Below are positions 1 through 10,065 of a DNA stretch of 64,000 nt, piece after piece. A program made the translations under genes and the position numbers. Within the stretch, counting starts at the first letter, position 1, and every line of letters starts with the position of its first letter. The DNA comes from Vogesella oryzae (lineage in GTDB: Bacteria; Pseudomonadota; Gammaproteobacteria; Burkholderiales; Chromobacteriaceae). A model generated the notes under the pieces. The model had not been told where the DNA came from. It saw nothing but the letters and a program-made list of their open reading frames with translations, and ran no database searches. Location: the NCBI RefSeq assembly GCF_902829295.1, contig NZ_CADEPL010000055.1, positions 62,001-126,000 on the forward strand, read 5' to 3'.

Positions 1-1
1 C

Positions 2-160
2 CAGGAACTGCAGAAGCGTTTTGAACTGGGGGAAGAAGGGGTCAACATCCAGGATGTGATGGTGACCATGCAGAAAGCCAGCCTGAGCTTCCAGACCATG
101 GTGCAGGCTAGAAACAAACTGGTTTCGGCCTACCAGGAAATCATGAATACGCAAGTGTAG
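2..160 (+). CDS. fliE: Flagellar hook-basal body protein FliE (C-terminal part)
   Basis: The window opens inside this gene. The frame starting at base 2 reads 52 residues to a TAG and ends in [13 protein letters not shown]. The stretch [20 protein letters not shown] followed by [13 protein letters not shown] is the typical FliE C-terminus. FliE is a small adaptor between the MS ring and the proximal rod and is exported through the flagellar gate. It lies 55 bp upstream of fliF, the usual first position of this operon. Only the start is missing, so identity is secure but length is unknown. Confidence 0.9.
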   Translation, partial: QELQKRFELGEEGVNIQDVMVTMQKASLSFQTMVQARNKLVSAYQEIMNTQV

Positions 161-215
161 CCCCGCTGTATGGTTTAGCATGCAGCGGTAAAATCAATAA
201 CGAAACAACCTCTGT

Positions 216-1946
216 ATGGCTGATCTGGTAGACAACGCTACGCCTGCCTGGAGAGTGCGCCTTAATGAAATCACGGCGCGATTTAACGCTCTCCCAAATA
301 ATCGCAAAATCCTCCTCTTCGCCGCGGTCGCCGCGGTGTTGTCTATTGCTATTGCCTTGATGGCATTCAACCGTGAACCGTCTTACAAAATTCTGTTTAC
401 GGGTCTGGCCGACCGGGATGGCGGCCAGATAACGGCCTCCCTCCAGCAGATGAATATTCCTTACCAGCTTGGTGATGGCGGCGTTATTTCCGTGCCTAGC
501 GACAAGGTATATGACGCCCGTCTGCGGCTGGCGTCGCAAGGTCTGCCAAAGGCCGGTGGCGTGGGTTTCGAACTGATGGATAAACAGAAGTTCGGCATCA
601 GCCAGTTTGCTGAGCAGGTCAATTATCAACGCTCTATTGAAGGCGAGCTGGCGCGGACCATCGAGTCGGTGGCGGCGGTAGACAGTGCCCGAGTGCACCT
701 GGCTATGCCCAAACAGAGTGTATTCGTCCGGGATCAGCAGTTGCCGACGGCATCGGTGATGCTGACACTACGTGGCGGTCGCATTCTTGATGCCGGCCAG
801 ATTGCCGGTATCGTGCATCTAGTTTCCAGCTCGGTGCCGAATTTGCCGGTAAGCAATGTATCGATTGTCGATCAGGATGGTAATCTGCTGTCGGCGATCC
901 CTGACCTGAACGGTAATGCCGGGATGGATCGCCGCCAGCTGGCATACATCCGCCAGATTGAAGCAGACTATGCCAAGCGTGTGGAAACCATTCTGGAGCC
1001 TATCTTCGGCAAAGGGAATGCCCGTGCCCAGGTCACTGCAACGGTCGATTTCTCCGAGGTAGAACAGACTTCCGAGACTTATCGTCCTAACTCCACGCCT
1101 AATCCCTCCGCTACCCGTAGCCAGCAGATCGTGGAATCGCTGGGCAAAGAGGCCAGCTTGCCATCCGGGGTGCCTGGGGCGCTAACCAATCAACCGCCCA
1201 GTGCTGCGTCGGCTCCATTGACGCTACCGCCTGGGGCCGCGCCAGGAACGGCAACCTTGTCCGGCTTGCCGATGAACAATACCTCCGGCGCGGTGCATCG
1301 GGAAATCACCACCAATTACGAAATCGACAAAACGATCCAGCACACCAAGTTGCCGCAGGGCAATATCAAGCGCCTGACGGCAGCAGTGGTGGTGAACTAC
1401 AAGATGGTGCCGGATGCGAATGGCGAGGCCAAGCCGACGCCGATGTCCGCGCGCGAGTTCCAGCAGATTAGCGATCTGGTAAAGGAGGCGGTTGGCTATA
1501 ATCAGGATCGTGGTGATTCGGTCAACGTAGTGAATGCCAGCTTTGCCGAAGCAGTCCCGGTGGCATCTGCCAAAGATCGTTTGGTCGAGTATGCCTCGGA
1601 GAATGCCGGCAATCTGGTTAAATATGGCCTGCTGTTGATTGCCGTGTTGTACCTGTTGTTTGGTGTGGTGCGCCCGATCATGCGTGACGTAGTCAAGCCG
1701 CCGGCACCAGTGGTGCCGGAAGGAGAGGAGGCAGCGGCAGCGGGTGGCCGACTGCTGGCTGTTGCCGGTGAAGAGGGCGAGGCTGTGGCTGCAGCTGGTT
1801 CAGAGGTGCCGTTTGATGCGCTGGATCCGAAAGAGCAGTCACGCCGTCAATACGAGGCCAACCTTCAGACCGCTCGAGACCTGGTGAAGGCCGATCCGCG
1901 TATGGCCGCCCAGATTATCAAGGAATGGATTGCCTCCGATGAGTGA
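216..1946 (+). CDS. fliF: Flagellar MS-ring protein FliF
   Basis: A 576-residue protein, a normal length for FliF, which forms the inner-membrane MS ring of the basal body. A transmembrane helix lies at about residues 32-52 (KILLFAAVAAVLSIAIALMA) and a second at about 468-490 (LVKYGLLLIAVLYLLFGVV). Between them is the large periplasmic ring-building (YscJ/FliF) region with a Pro/Ala/Ser-rich insertion near residues 320-350. The cytoplasmic tail ending in AAQIIKEWIASDE is the conserved FliG-binding segment. The stop overlaps the fliG start (ATGAGTGA), so the two are translationally coupled. The Shine-Dalgarno before ATG 216 is weak. Confidence 0.97.
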   Translation: MADLVDNATPAWRVRLNEITARFNALPNNRKILLFAAVAAVLSIAIALMAFNREPSYKILFTGLADRDGGQITASLQQMNIPYQLGDGGVISVPSDKVYDARLRLASQGLPKAGGVGFELMDKQKFGISQFAEQVNYQRSIEGELARTIESVAAVDSARVHLAMPKQSVFVRDQQLPTASVMLTLRGGRILDAGQIAGIVHLVSSSVPNLPVSNVSIVDQDGNLLSAIPDLNGNAGMDRRQLAYIRQIEADYAKRVETILEPIFGKGNARAQVTATVDFSEVEQTSETYRPNSTPNPSATRSQQIVESLGKEASLPSGVPGALTNQPPSAASAPLTLPPGAAPGTATLSGLPMNNTSGAVHREITTNYEIDKTIQHTKLPQGNIKRLTAAVVVNYKMVPDANGEAKPTPMSAREFQQISDLVKEAVGYNQDRGDSVNVVNASFAEAVPVASAKDRLVEYASENAGNLVKYGLLLIAVLYLLFGVVRPIMRDVVKPPAPVVPEGEEAAAAGGRLLAVAGEEGEAVAAAGSEVPFDALDPKEQSRRQYEANLQTARDLVKADPRMAAQIIKEWIASDE

Positions 1947-2937
1947 TGCCGGTATCCGTCGCAGTTCTGTGCTGCTGTTCAGCTTGGGGCAGGCCGAGGC
2001 GATTGAAGTCTTCAAGTATCTAGGCCCCAAGGAAGTCCAGAAGCTGAGTCTGGCGATGGCAGGGCTTAGCAACCTGAGCCATGACGAGGTGGAAAAAGTC
2101 GTTGGGCAATTCGAAGAAGAATATGCCGCGCGTGCCAACTTCGGTGCCACCGACGAGTATCTGCGTAATGTGCTTATTGAAGCCCTGGGGCCGGATAAGG
2201 CGGCCAACCTGCTGGACAAGATTCTGCAAGGGAACGATCACAGCGGTATCGAAAGCCTGAAGTGGATGGATCCATCTTCTGCGGCTGATCTGATTCGCAA
2301 CGAGCATCCGCAGATTATTGCTACCATCATGGTCCATCTCGACCCGGACTTGTCTAGCGCGATCCTGGCCTATTTCCCGGAGCGCTTGCGCAACGAGGTG
2401 CTGATCCGTACTGCCACGCTGGAAGGTGTGCAACCGCAGGCGCTGCGCGAACTTAACGATGTACTCACCCAGCTGTTGTCCGGCTCCGACCGGATCAAGA
2501 AGAGCGCTGCTGGTGGCGTGGGCATGACGGCTGAAATTCTCAACTTCCTCGGTTCAAACGTCGAGGCATCTGCCTTGTCGTACATCCGTGAATACGATCC
2601 GGAACTGGCGCAGCGTATTCAGGACAAGATGTTCGTATTCGACAACCTGCTGGAAATCGACGACCGCTCGATCCAGACCATCCTGCGGGAAATCCAGTCG
2701 GACTCGCTGGTTATCGCCCTCAAGGGAACCAGCCAGGAGCTCAAGGACAAAATTTTCCGCAACATGTCGTCACGTGCTGCCGAAATGCTGCGTGATGATC
2801 TGGAGTCCAAGGGGCCAGTCAAACTGTCGGAAGTGGAAGCCGAACAGAAAGAAATTCTCAAGATTGTGCGCAGGTTGGCAGACGAAGGCCAGATTGTGCT
2901 AGCCAGCAAGGGTGGAGACGAAGGCCTTGTCGAATAA
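1939..2937 (+). CDS. fliG: Flagellar motor switch protein FliG
   Basis: A 332-residue C-ring protein that couples the MS ring to FliM/FliN and contacts the MotA stator for torque. The EHPQ motif of the middle domain is present (NEHPQIIATIM). The C-terminal torque domain has the expected charged helix (LKDKIFRNMSSRAAEMLRDD). I chose ATG 1939, inside the fliF stop overlap, over an in-frame TTG at 1930, because MSDAGIRR-SSVLL matches normal FliG N-termini. fliH starts before this gene ends. Confidence 0.97.
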   Translation: MSDAGIRRSSVLLFSLGQAEAIEVFKYLGPKEVQKLSLAMAGLSNLSHDEVEKVVGQFEEEYAARANFGATDEYLRNVLIEALGPDKAANLLDKILQGNDHSGIESLKWMDPSSAADLIRNEHPQIIATIMVHLDPDLSSAILAYFPERLRNEVLIRTATLEGVQPQALRELNDVLTQLLSGSDRIKKSAAGGVGMTAEILNFLGSNVEASALSYIREYDPELAQRIQDKMFVFDNLLEIDDRSIQTILREIQSDSLVIALKGTSQELKDKIFRNMSSRAAEMLRDDLESKGPVKLSEVEAEQKEILKIVRRLADEGQIVLASKGGDEGLVE

Positions 2938-3706
2938 CAATGTAATTCCGGCCGAAGCGCTGGGGCAGTGGCAATCCTGGCGTTTTGGCGAGTTGGGGGC
3001 GCAAGCCGCGACACCGCAGCCAGAGTCGCCTCCTGACAAAAGCGAACCCCCTGCAGAGGGGGTTTCTGCATTGGAGCCGGCGGAGGATATCACTCAGGAG
3101 CTTGTTACTGACCTGCCATCCGAGCCGGCCGAGCCTGAGGTGGCGCCTCCAGCCTATCCGACCGCCGCGGAGCTGGAGGCAATCCATCAGGAGGCATGGC
3201 AGGCGGGTTTTGATGCCGGTCGCGAGGAGGGGCTGCAGCTAGGGCGCGGCGAAGGAGCTAGTCAGGCATTACAGGAAGCCGCCGCACGTTTTGCCGAGTA
3301 TTGGCAGCCGCTCTCGGAGCTGCAGAGTGCTTTCGAGCAGCAGTTACAGCTGCTGGGAGAGTCACTGTCCGGCGACGTGTTGACGCTGTCGGTGGAGCTG
3401 GCCGAACGCATTGTGGCTGCGCATATCGAACTGGATCGCATGGCCATCCTGCCGTTGTTGCAGCAGGCACTGGATGAGCTGGGGCACGGTTTGCTGCAGG
3501 CAAAGATCAAGGCAAATCCGGAAGACATGGCGGTGATTCAGGCTTTTGTCGCTGAGACGCATCCGGGTGTCAGCTGGCAATGGCAGGCTGATGACAGCGT
3601 GGCACGCGGTGGCTGTGTGATCGAGAGCAGCCAGCATCGGCTGGATCTGGGTCTGCCGCAGCGCTTGCAGATGGTGCGACGGGCGCTGGGGGCGAGTGAT
3701 GACTGA
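2912..3706 (+). CDS. fliH: Flagellar export ATPase regulator FliH
   Basis: A 264-residue FliH, the peripheral-stalk-like negative regulator that tethers FliI to the C ring. The N-terminal 90 residues are low complexity (Pro/Glu/Ala). The middle carries the glycine-repeat helix typical of FliH ([18 protein letters not shown]). The C-terminal half resembles V-ATPase E-subunit-like domains. The likely start is GTG 2912, within fliG. A TTG at 2927 is an alternative. It overlaps fliI by 8 bp. Confidence 0.93.
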   Translation: METKALSNNNVIPAEALGQWQSWRFGELGAQAATPQPESPPDKSEPPAEGVSALEPAEDITQELVTDLPSEPAEPEVAPPAYPTAAELEAIHQEAWQAGFDAGREEGLQLGRGEGASQALQEAAARFAEYWQPLSELQSAFEQQLQLLGESLSGDVLTLSVELAERIVAAHIELDRMAILPLLQQALDELGHGLLQAKIKANPEDMAVIQAFVAETHPGVSWQWQADDSVARGGCVIESSQHRLDLGLPQRLQMVRRALGASDD

Positions 3707-5093
3707 CTTGCTGACTGCGCAGCGCCGCTACTTGCAGGCATGTCGAGACGCGGCAGCCCAAGTGCCGTTGTGGCAAATGCAGGGGCAACTAGTCAGGGTG
3801 ACCGGTCTGGTGATGGAGGCGGTGGGCTTGCGCTTGCCGGTGGGTAGTGCCTGCAGTGTCGAGGTGGCGCCTGGGCATGTGGTGGAGGCCGAGGTGGTCG
3901 GCTTTGCGGAAGAGCGCCTGTTCCTGATGCCGCTGACCAATATCCAGGGGCTGCTGCCAGGAACGCCAGTGAAGCCTATCGTGTCGTTTCAGCCGCCGGA
4001 TTACTTGCAGTCAACCGTTCGCGCCGAGTTGAACGGACCGCTTGGACGTCAGGTGCCGGTTGGTGCCAGTTTGCTTGGCCGGGTGCTGGATTCGCTGGGG
4101 CGGCCGCTGGATGGCAAGGGGCCGGTGTTTGCGGATGCCTATTTCCCGCTGTATAGCCAGCCGCTGAATCCATTGCACCGCACGCCGGTACACGACGTGC
4201 TGGATGTCGGGGTCAAGGCGATCAATGGTCTGCTGACCGTTGGCCGCGGCCAACGTTTGGGACTGTTTGCCGGTTCCGGTGTCGGCAAGTCGGTGTTGCT
4301 GGGCATGATGGCGCGTTTTACCCGTGCCGATGTGGTGGTGGTCGGGCTGATCGGTGAACGTGGTCGCGAGGTAAAGGACTTCATCGAGAATATCCTGGGT
4401 GAAGAAGGCCGTGAGCGCTCGGTGGTGGTGGCGGCGCCTGCGGATACGCCGCCGCTGATGCGCTTGCATGGCGCCGCCTACGCGACGGCGCTGGCCGAGT
4501 ATTTCCGTGCGCAGGGGCTGGATGTGCTGCTGCTGATGGACTCGGTTACCCGTTACGCGATGGCGCAGCGCGAGATTGCGCTGGCGATCGGCGAGCCGCC
4601 GGTCAGCAAGGGCTATCCGCCTTCGGTATTTGCCAAGCTGCCGCAGCTGATCGAGCGGGCCGGCAATGGCGAAGCTGGCGGCGGCTCGATCACCGCCTTC
4701 TATACCGTGCTGTCGGAAGGTGATGACCAGCAGGATCCGATTGCCGACTCAGCGCGGGCGATTCTGGATGGCCACTTTGTGCTGTCGCGCGAACTGGCCG
4801 AGTCCGGGCATTACCCGGCCATCGACATCGAGCAATCCATTTCCCGGGTGATGGTGGATGTGGTCAGCCGCTCGCATATGGATATGGCGCGGCGCTTCAA
4901 ACAGTTGTTCTCCCGTTATCAGCGCAGCCGTGATCTGATCAGTGTTGGCGCCTACGTACCTGGATCGGATCCGATGCTGGACGAAGCTATCCGTCGTCAC
5001 GGGCAGTTGGTTTCTTTCCTAACCCAGTCCATGCATGAGAATGTGGACTTCTCTGCCTGCAGCAATCTGCTGGGAGAAACCCTTGCCGGTTGA
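3699..5093 (+). CDS. fliI: Flagellum-specific export ATPase FliI
   Basis: A 464-residue F1-beta-like ATPase that drives type III flagellar export. Walker A is [11 protein letters not shown] (about residue 190) and Walker B is [12 protein letters not shown], followed by the YAMAQREI segment. The family block [20 protein letters not shown] is complete. ATG 3699 directly follows an in-frame GTG at 3696; either could be used. The gene lies between fliH and fliJ, its two binding partners. Confidence 0.97.
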   Translation: MTDLLTAQRRYLQACRDAAAQVPLWQMQGQLVRVTGLVMEAVGLRLPVGSACSVEVAPGHVVEAEVVGFAEERLFLMPLTNIQGLLPGTPVKPIVSFQPPDYLQSTVRAELNGPLGRQVPVGASLLGRVLDSLGRPLDGKGPVFADAYFPLYSQPLNPLHRTPVHDVLDVGVKAINGLLTVGRGQRLGLFAGSGVGKSVLLGMMARFTRADVVVVGLIGERGREVKDFIENILGEEGRERSVVVAAPADTPPLMRLHGAAYATALAEYFRAQGLDVLLLMDSVTRYAMAQREIALAIGEPPVSKGYPPSVFAKLPQLIERAGNGEAGGGSITAFYTVLSEGDDQQDPIADSARAILDGHFVLSRELAESGHYPAIDIEQSISRVMVDVVSRSHMDMARRFKQLFSRYQRSRDLISVGAYVPGSDPMLDEAIRRHGQLVSFLTQSMHENVDFSACSNLLGETLAG

Positions 5094-5110
5094 TGTGGAG
5101 CCACTAGGCG

Positions 5111-5536
5111 ATGAGCAAGTTTGACCTTCTGCTGCGCTTGGCCAGCGATAAAGTGGATGCTGCGGCCGAGCGCATGCGCAAGGCTCAACAACAGCAGCTG
5201 CAGGCGCAACAGACCTTGCAGCAGCTGGAGAGCTTTATTGCCGACTACCAGCAGCAAATGTTGCAGCGGGGGCAGGCGGGTATGTCGGTGACCCAGTGGA
5301 GCGACTACCGGCTGTTCATGCAAAAGCTGGATGATGCGCGCGAACAGCAGCAACAGGAACTTGAGCGCAGCCTGCAGCGCTTTGCGGTAGAAAAGCAGGG
5401 TTGGCTGCAGGAACGGCGCAAGCTCAAGTCCTACGAGGTGCTGCAAAAGCGCGAGCTGCGACGTGCCGACCTCGCGCAGCGCCGCCGTGAACAAAAAACA
5501 CTGGACGAGTTTTCTGCCCGCCTGAAAAAGCCCTGA
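5111..5536 (+). CDS. fliJ: Flagellar export protein FliJ
   Basis: A 141-residue, almost entirely helical, Gln/Glu/Arg-rich protein predicted to be a two-stranded coiled coil, as in FliJ, the central-stalk-like activator of the FliI hexamer. The N-terminus MSKFDLLLRLASDKVDAAA and its position directly after fliI support the call. Sequence similarity in this family is low, so synteny carries much of the weight. It starts 17 bp after fliI stops. Confidence 0.9.
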   Translation: MSKFDLLLRLASDKVDAAAERMRKAQQQQLQAQQTLQQLESFIADYQQQMLQRGQAGMSVTQWSDYRLFMQKLDDAREQQQQELERSLQRFAVEKQGWLQERRKLKSYEVLQKRELRRADLAQRRREQKTLDEFSARLKKP

Positions 5537-5578
5537 TCGGGGCTGGCACGTAAACTGCTTTATGGTGTCATCCTGTCA

Positions 5579-6790
5579 ATGGGGGCAACCACCATGGCCC
5601 ATGCAATATCTCCTGCCAACACTACCGCATCGACTGCTTCGGCTGTTTTTTCTGCTACTGCAGACCAGCCGGACGACAAGAGTATCTTCTCTGCGCTGTT
5701 ATCCCAGTTGCAGCCTGCTACTACAGACAAGAGCGGTTTGCCGGCAGCCTTGAATGACTTGCTCGCCGGCAGTGACGCCAAGACGCTTGCAGACGATAAG
5801 TCCTTGCCACAAGGCGGCGACCTCTCGGCTGCATTGCAACTGCTGATGCAAGGGTATAACCCCCAGGCGCAAGTGGTCGGCGACCGGCAGAAATTGCCTG
5901 CGGCGGCAGCATTTGCCGGTAAGGCCTTGTCAGGGGCGGGCGGCGCTGCGGCAAAGCTGCATGACGCGTCGCTGCTGCAACAGAACGCCTCCAAACAGGT
6001 GGCTGCAGGCAAGTTGACGCCAGCGGCTACGGTTGCCGCTCAGCAAGGGAGTGATCAGGCGCTTGGCAAACTGAATGAAATGATGCAGCACCAGCAGACT
6101 GAGCCAGCGATTGCGCCGGTAGCGACAGCCTCGCGCCGCGCGGATCCACTGCCCGGCAATGTACGGCTGATGTTCCGCCCGGAGCAGCGTGCCGATGGTG
6201 CGGATTTGCAGGCTGACAAAGCCGCTGCGCAAGTCGACAGTAGCCAGAGCATGCTGTCCAGTGCGGCCAGCTCGTTGTTGCCGAATCGTGGTCATGAAAA
6301 CTGGCAGGAAATCCGCCAACCGATGGCGCAGGGTAGTACCGCCTGGCGTCAGGAGTTTGCCGAAAAACTTGGCAACCTGGTGCAGTTCAAGCTCGATTCG
6401 GCCAGTATCAAGGTGACGCCAGAGCATCTGGGACCACTGGATATTTCGATTACTTTTGACCAGCAGGACAGGGCGCGGATTTCTGTCGTTGCGGCCAACC
6501 ATGCCGCACGTGAGATTGTAGAAAGTGGTCTGCCGCAGCTTGGCAAGATGCTGGAGCAGTCCGGTATTCAGGTCAGCAATGTCGAGGTCAGTTCGCAGGC
6601 GCAGCAGCAACAGGCACGGGATCAGGGGGCGCAGTGGCAGCAAGGCCAGCATCAGGGGCAGCACCGAGGCCAACCTCAGGAACCGTTCATTCCGCAGAAT
6701 GAAACCGGCGTAGCTGCTCTTGCGGGTGATTTGCCTGCGGGTATTGCGCCTACCACGGCGCTTTCCGAGCAATTAAGCATTCGCGCCTGA
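5579..6790 (+). CDS. fliK: Flagellar hook-length control protein FliK
   Basis: A 403-residue FliK, the secreted ruler that times the switch from hook to filament export. The N-terminal about 280 residues are Ala/Gln/Ser-rich and poorly conserved, as usual. The C-terminal substrate-switch domain is recognisable (LGPLDISITFDQQDRARISV, then LPQLGKMLEQSGIQVSNVEV). The tail is Gln/His-rich. ATG 5594 (MAHAIS) is an alternative start five codons in and has a better purine-rich run (GGGGG) upstream. It ends 87 bp before fliL. Confidence 0.92.
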   Translation: MGATTMAHAISPANTTASTASAVFSATADQPDDKSIFSALLSQLQPATTDKSGLPAALNDLLAGSDAKTLADDKSLPQGGDLSAALQLLMQGYNPQAQVVGDRQKLPAAAAFAGKALSGAGGAAAKLHDASLLQQNASKQVAAGKLTPAATVAAQQGSDQALGKLNEMMQHQQTEPAIAPVATASRRADPLPGNVRLMFRPEQRADGADLQADKAAAQVDSSQSMLSSAASSLLPNRGHENWQEIRQPMAQGSTAWRQEFAEKLGNLVQFKLDSASIKVTPEHLGPLDISITFDQQDRARISVVAANHAAREIVESGLPQLGKMLEQSGIQVSNVEVSSQAQQQQARDQGAQWQQGQHQGQHRGQPQEPFIPQNETGVAALAGDLPAGIAPTTALSEQLSIRA

Positions 6791-6877
6791 CAGGTTTTCC
6801 CAAGCAGCCCTATCCAACAGGCGTGGAAATGGAGAAAATAGTAGAAATAATTTCCCGCTAGCGAGTTGACCAAAGAG

Positions 6878-7414
6878 ATGGCTGAAAAAAAGGAAGAAAC
6901 CAAAGCGCCAGCAGCGCCGGCACCTGCGGGTGGCAATAAAAAGCTGATGATCATTGTGATCGTGCTGCTGGTGGTATTGCTGGCGGCTATTGGCGGTCTG
7001 GCTGCTTATCTGGTTCTTGGGCAGTCGCACGCGCCGGAAACGGCATCTGGCGCCCATGCCGAACAGGCGGCGCCCAAGAAAGAGAAAAAAGAAGGCCCAC
7101 CCATTTTTGAGAAAATGGACTCTTTCGTGGTGAACCTGACAGGCGGACCGACTGCGCCGATGCTGCAAATCGAGATGCAGGCGGAACTGGCCGACGAAGA
7201 AGCCAAGAATAACTTCAAGGCCTACATGCCGAAGATACGCAGCGCGGTGATTTTGCTGCTGTCCTCCAAGAGCGAGGAAGAGCTGGCAACTGCGGATGGC
7301 AAAGTCAAACTGCGGGCGCAGATCAAGCGCATCATGAATGAAGCCATGGATGCCGCCGATACCGAGCCGGTAGAAGGCGTGCTGTTTACCTCCTTCATCA
7401 TCCAGCAACAATAA
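6878..7414 (+). CDS. fliL: Flagellar basal body-associated protein FliL
   Basis: A 178-residue single-pass inner-membrane protein that rings and stabilises the stator. A Lys-rich cytoplasmic N-terminus is followed by one transmembrane helix at about residues 23-44 (KLMIIVIVLLVVLLAAIGGL). A periplasmic stomatin-like domain follows (DSFVVNLTGG... and the LLLLSSKSEEEL region). I use ATG 6878 rather than the in-frame TTG 6866. It lies 9 bp upstream of fliM. Confidence 0.94.
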   Translation: MAEKKEETKAPAAPAPAGGNKKLMIIVIVLLVVLLAAIGGLAAYLVLGQSHAPETASGAHAEQAAPKKEKKEGPPIFEKMDSFVVNLTGGPTAPMLQIEMQAELADEEAKNNFKAYMPKIRSAVILLLSSKSEEELATADGKVKLRAQIKRIMNEAMDAADTEPVEGVLFTSFIIQQQ

Positions 7415-7423
7415 AGCTGAGTC

Positions 7424-8434
7424 ATGGCCGACGAGATCCTGTCCCAGGAAGAGGTAGACGCGCTATTACGGGGCGTTACCGGGGAAGAGGAAGATGATGG
7501 CGATTCCGGCGACGGAAGTTCGATACGTTCCTACGATATTGGTCGGCAGGAACGTATCGTCCGTGGCCGTATGCCTACGCTCGAAATCATTAACGAGCGT
7601 TTTGCCCGCAACTTGCGTATTGGCTTCTTCAACTTTATCCGCCGCAATGCCGAAATTTCGGTAGGGCCGGTTAGGGTGCAGAAATATAGCGAGTTCATCC
7701 GCAACCTGGTGGTTCCTACCAACCTTAATCTGGTGCATATCAAGCCTTTGCGTGGTACCGGCTTGTTGATTTTCGATCCGGATCTGGTGTTTCTGGTCGT
7801 GGATAACCTGTTTGGTAGTGATGGCCGCTTCCACGTACGGGTGGAGGGCCGCGACTTCACGCCCACCGAACAGCGCATCATCCAGAAACTGCTGGAGGTG
7901 GTGTTCACCGAATACCAGAAGGCGTGGGAGCCGGTATACCCGATCGAGTTCGGCTATATCCGCTCCGAGATGAACACCCAGTTTGCCAACATTGCTACTC
8001 CAACCGAAGTCGTGGTGGCGGTGACGTTCCATATCGAGCTGGGGGCTGGCGGCGGCGATTTTCACGTCTGCTTGCCGTATTCGATGGTCGAACCGCTGCG
8101 CGACATTCTGTCCAGTACCATGCAGGCCGACCGTACCGAGGTGGACAATCGCTGGGTAAATTTGATGCAGCGACAAGTCCAGGCAGCTGAAGTGGAGCTG
8201 GTGGCCACCCTGGCGCAAGCCAAGATCACACTGGGGCAGATCCTCAACCTGAAGCAGGGTGATGTGGTGATGGTCGATGTGCCGGAAAAAATCGTGGCCG
8301 ATGTTTCCGGTATTCCGGTGTTGTCTTGCAGTTACGGTACGGTGGCCGGTAACTACGCGCTGAAGGTAGAAGAAATCCTGGCCGGGGCACACGACCTGGC
8401 AGATATGCCGAATGGAGAGAACGAAGATGGCTGA
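7424..8434 (+). CDS. fliM: Flagellar motor switch protein FliM
   Basis: A 336-residue C-ring protein. The N-terminal EILSQEEVDALLRGV is the conserved CheY-P-binding segment. The middle CheC/CheX-like domain (FIRRNAEISVGPVRVQKYSEF onward) binds FliG, and the C-terminal SpoA/CheC domain binds FliN. Its stop lies inside the start of fliN (ATGGCTGA), implying coupled translation of the two rotor proteins. Confidence 0.97.
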   Translation: MADEILSQEEVDALLRGVTGEEEDDGDSGDGSSIRSYDIGRQERIVRGRMPTLEIINERFARNLRIGFFNFIRRNAEISVGPVRVQKYSEFIRNLVVPTNLNLVHIKPLRGTGLLIFDPDLVFLVVDNLFGSDGRFHVRVEGRDFTPTEQRIIQKLLEVVFTEYQKAWEPVYPIEFGYIRSEMNTQFANIATPTEVVVAVTFHIELGAGGGDFHVCLPYSMVEPLRDILSSTMQADRTEVDNRWVNLMQRQVQAAEVELVATLAQAKITLGQILNLKQGDVVMVDVPEKIVADVSGIPVLSCSYGTVAGNYALKVEEILAGAHDLADMPNGENEDG

Positions 8435-8891
8435 AGAACAGGGCTTTGACCCGGATTCTGTTGCCGGTGCTGTGGATGGCGATGGTAATGACGTCATGGA
8501 TGACTGGGCTGCGGCTATGGCCGAGCAGGAGCAGGTCGATGCCGCTTCCGCTGCGGCTGCTGCCGAAGTAAAGCCTGCCAGCGCGCTGTTCCCGGACTTC
8601 TCGGCCGCCGGTAGTGCCCAAGCGGTGCCGCAGAATCTGGACATGATTCTGGACATCCCGGTGCAGCTGACGGTGGAGCTGGGACGAACCAAGATCGCTA
8701 TTCGCAACCTGCTGCAGCTGGCTCAGGGCTCGGTTGTGGAGCTGGATGGCCTGGCCGGTGAGCCGATGGATGTGCTGGTGAATGGCTGTCTGATTGCCCA
8801 GGGTGAAGTAGTGGTGGTTAACGACAAGTTCGGTATCCGCCTGACTGACATCATTACGCCGGCGGAGCGACTGCGCCGCCTGCAGAAATAA
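8427..8891 (+). CDS. fliN: Flagellar motor switch protein FliN
   Basis: A 154-residue protein with an acidic Ala-rich N-terminal extension (residues 1-60) and a C-terminal SpoA domain (ILDIPVQLTVELGRTKIAIR... VVVVNDKFGIRLTDIIT), the FliN signature. ATG 8427 is preferred over ATG 8412 because GGAGAG lies about 6 nt upstream and the choice gives the common 8-bp overlap with fliM. FliN forms the base of the C ring and docks FliH-FliI. Confidence 0.95.
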   Translation: MAEEQGFDPDSVAGAVDGDGNDVMDDWAAAMAEQEQVDAASAAAAAEVKPASALFPDFSAAGSAQAVPQNLDMILDIPVQLTVELGRTKIAIRNLLQLAQGSVVELDGLAGEPMDVLVNGCLIAQGEVVVVNDKFGIRLTDIITPAERLRRLQK

Positions 8892-8893
8892 TT

Positions 8894-9319
8894 ATGCTGC
8901 GAATCCTGTTCTGTTTGCTGCTTGCCGCGCCTGCGCTGGCGGCCCCTCCTGCCGAGGGGCCGTCGCCGTTATGGGGCATGTTGCAGGTCATCTTTGGCCT
9001 GCTGCTTGTACTCGGGGCGATTGTGGCCATTGCCTGGCTGTTCCGCCGCTTTTCCATGGGGGCGGTGCTGGGGCGTTTTCAGCCGGCACGCGTAGTCAGT
9101 GGTGTCATGGTTGGCCCGCACGAGCGGGTGGTCATCGTGGAGCTGGCCGACGAATGGTTGGTACTGGGCGTGACTGCGCGCAACGTGAATCTGCTCAAAA
9201 CCATGCCCAAACCGGCTGGCTATGATGCTGCTACGCCTGCGGCCAACCCGCCGTTTGCCCAGTGGCTGGCTGCCGCAATGGAGAAGTCCCGCAAGCGGCA
9301 AGGGGATGGCGAGAAATGA
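8894..9319 (+). CDS. fliO: Flagellar biosynthetic protein FliO
   Basis: A 141-residue membrane protein that assists FliP assembly in the export gate. A signal-like N-terminus ([17 protein letters not shown]) is followed by a transmembrane helix (about residues 31-52, [19 protein letters not shown]) and a cytoplasmic domain with the FliO motif [20 protein letters not shown]. It starts 2 bp after fliN and overlaps fliP by 4 bp (ATGA). Confidence 0.93.
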   Translation: MLRILFCLLLAAPALAAPPAEGPSPLWGMLQVIFGLLLVLGAIVAIAWLFRRFSMGAVLGRFQPARVVSGVMVGPHERVVIVELADEWLVLGVTARNVNLLKTMPKPAGYDAATPAANPPFAQWLAAAMEKSRKRQGDGEK

Positions 9320-10056
9320 AGTGGAAGTTGAGCCTTGGTTTGTTACTGTCACTGCTGCCGACTGCGGTATGGGCGGCAGGCTTGCCGATGATGACCAGTA
9401 CGCCGGCGCCTGGCGGCGGACAGAACTACTCCCTCAGTCTGCAGATGCTGCTGCTGATGACCGGACTGAGCTTCATTCCGGCCATGGTGCTGATGATGAC
9501 CTCGTTCACGCGCATCATCATTGTACTGTCACTGCTGCGGCAGGCACTGGGCACCATGCAGTCGCCGCCCAACCAGGTGCTGGTGGGGCTGTCGCTGTTT
9601 CTGAGTATTTTCGTGATGGCGCCAACGCTGGACCAGGTTTACACCAAGGCTTGGGTGCCTTTGTCAGAGGACAAGATCACCTTCCAGCAGGCAGCGGATG
9701 AAGCAGCCAAACCGATGAAGGCCTTCATGCTGACCCAGACGCGGGAGAAAGACCTGGCGTTCTTCATCGAGATTTCGCAATCGCCGCCACCGGCAACGCG
9801 GGCCGACGTTTCCCTGAAGACACTGGTGCCGGCATTTGTGGTCAGCGAGCTGAAAACCGCATTCCAGATCGGTTTCATGGTGTTCATTCCGTTTCTGATC
9901 ATCGACTTGGTGGTCGCCAGCATCCTGATGGCAATGGGTATGATGATGGTGTCGCCGGTGATCATCTCGCTGCCGTTCAAGATGATGTTGTTCGTGTTGG
10001 TGGATGGCTGGACCCTGTTGCTGGGTTCGCTGGTGCAAAGCTTTGCCGGGCGTTGA
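9316..10056 (+). CDS. fliP: Flagellar export gate protein FliP
   Basis: A 246-residue export-gate core subunit. A cleavable signal peptide ([20 protein letters not shown]) precedes the mature part. TM helices, the family block [20 protein letters not shown] and [18 protein letters not shown] near the C-terminus are all present. ATG 9316 (ATGA overlap with the fliO stop) is chosen over an upstream in-frame start inside fliO because only it gives an N-terminal signal peptide. Confidence 0.97.
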   Translation: MKWKLSLGLLLSLLPTAVWAAGLPMMTSTPAPGGGQNYSLSLQMLLLMTGLSFIPAMVLMMTSFTRIIIVLSLLRQALGTMQSPPNQVLVGLSLFLSIFVMAPTLDQVYTKAWVPLSEDKITFQQAADEAAKPMKAFMLTQTREKDLAFFIEISQSPPPATRADVSLKTLVPAFVVSELKTAFQIGFMVFIPFLIIDLVVASILMAMGMMMVSPVIISLPFKMMLFVLVDGWTLLLGSLVQSFAGR

Positions 10057-10065
10057 GGTAACACA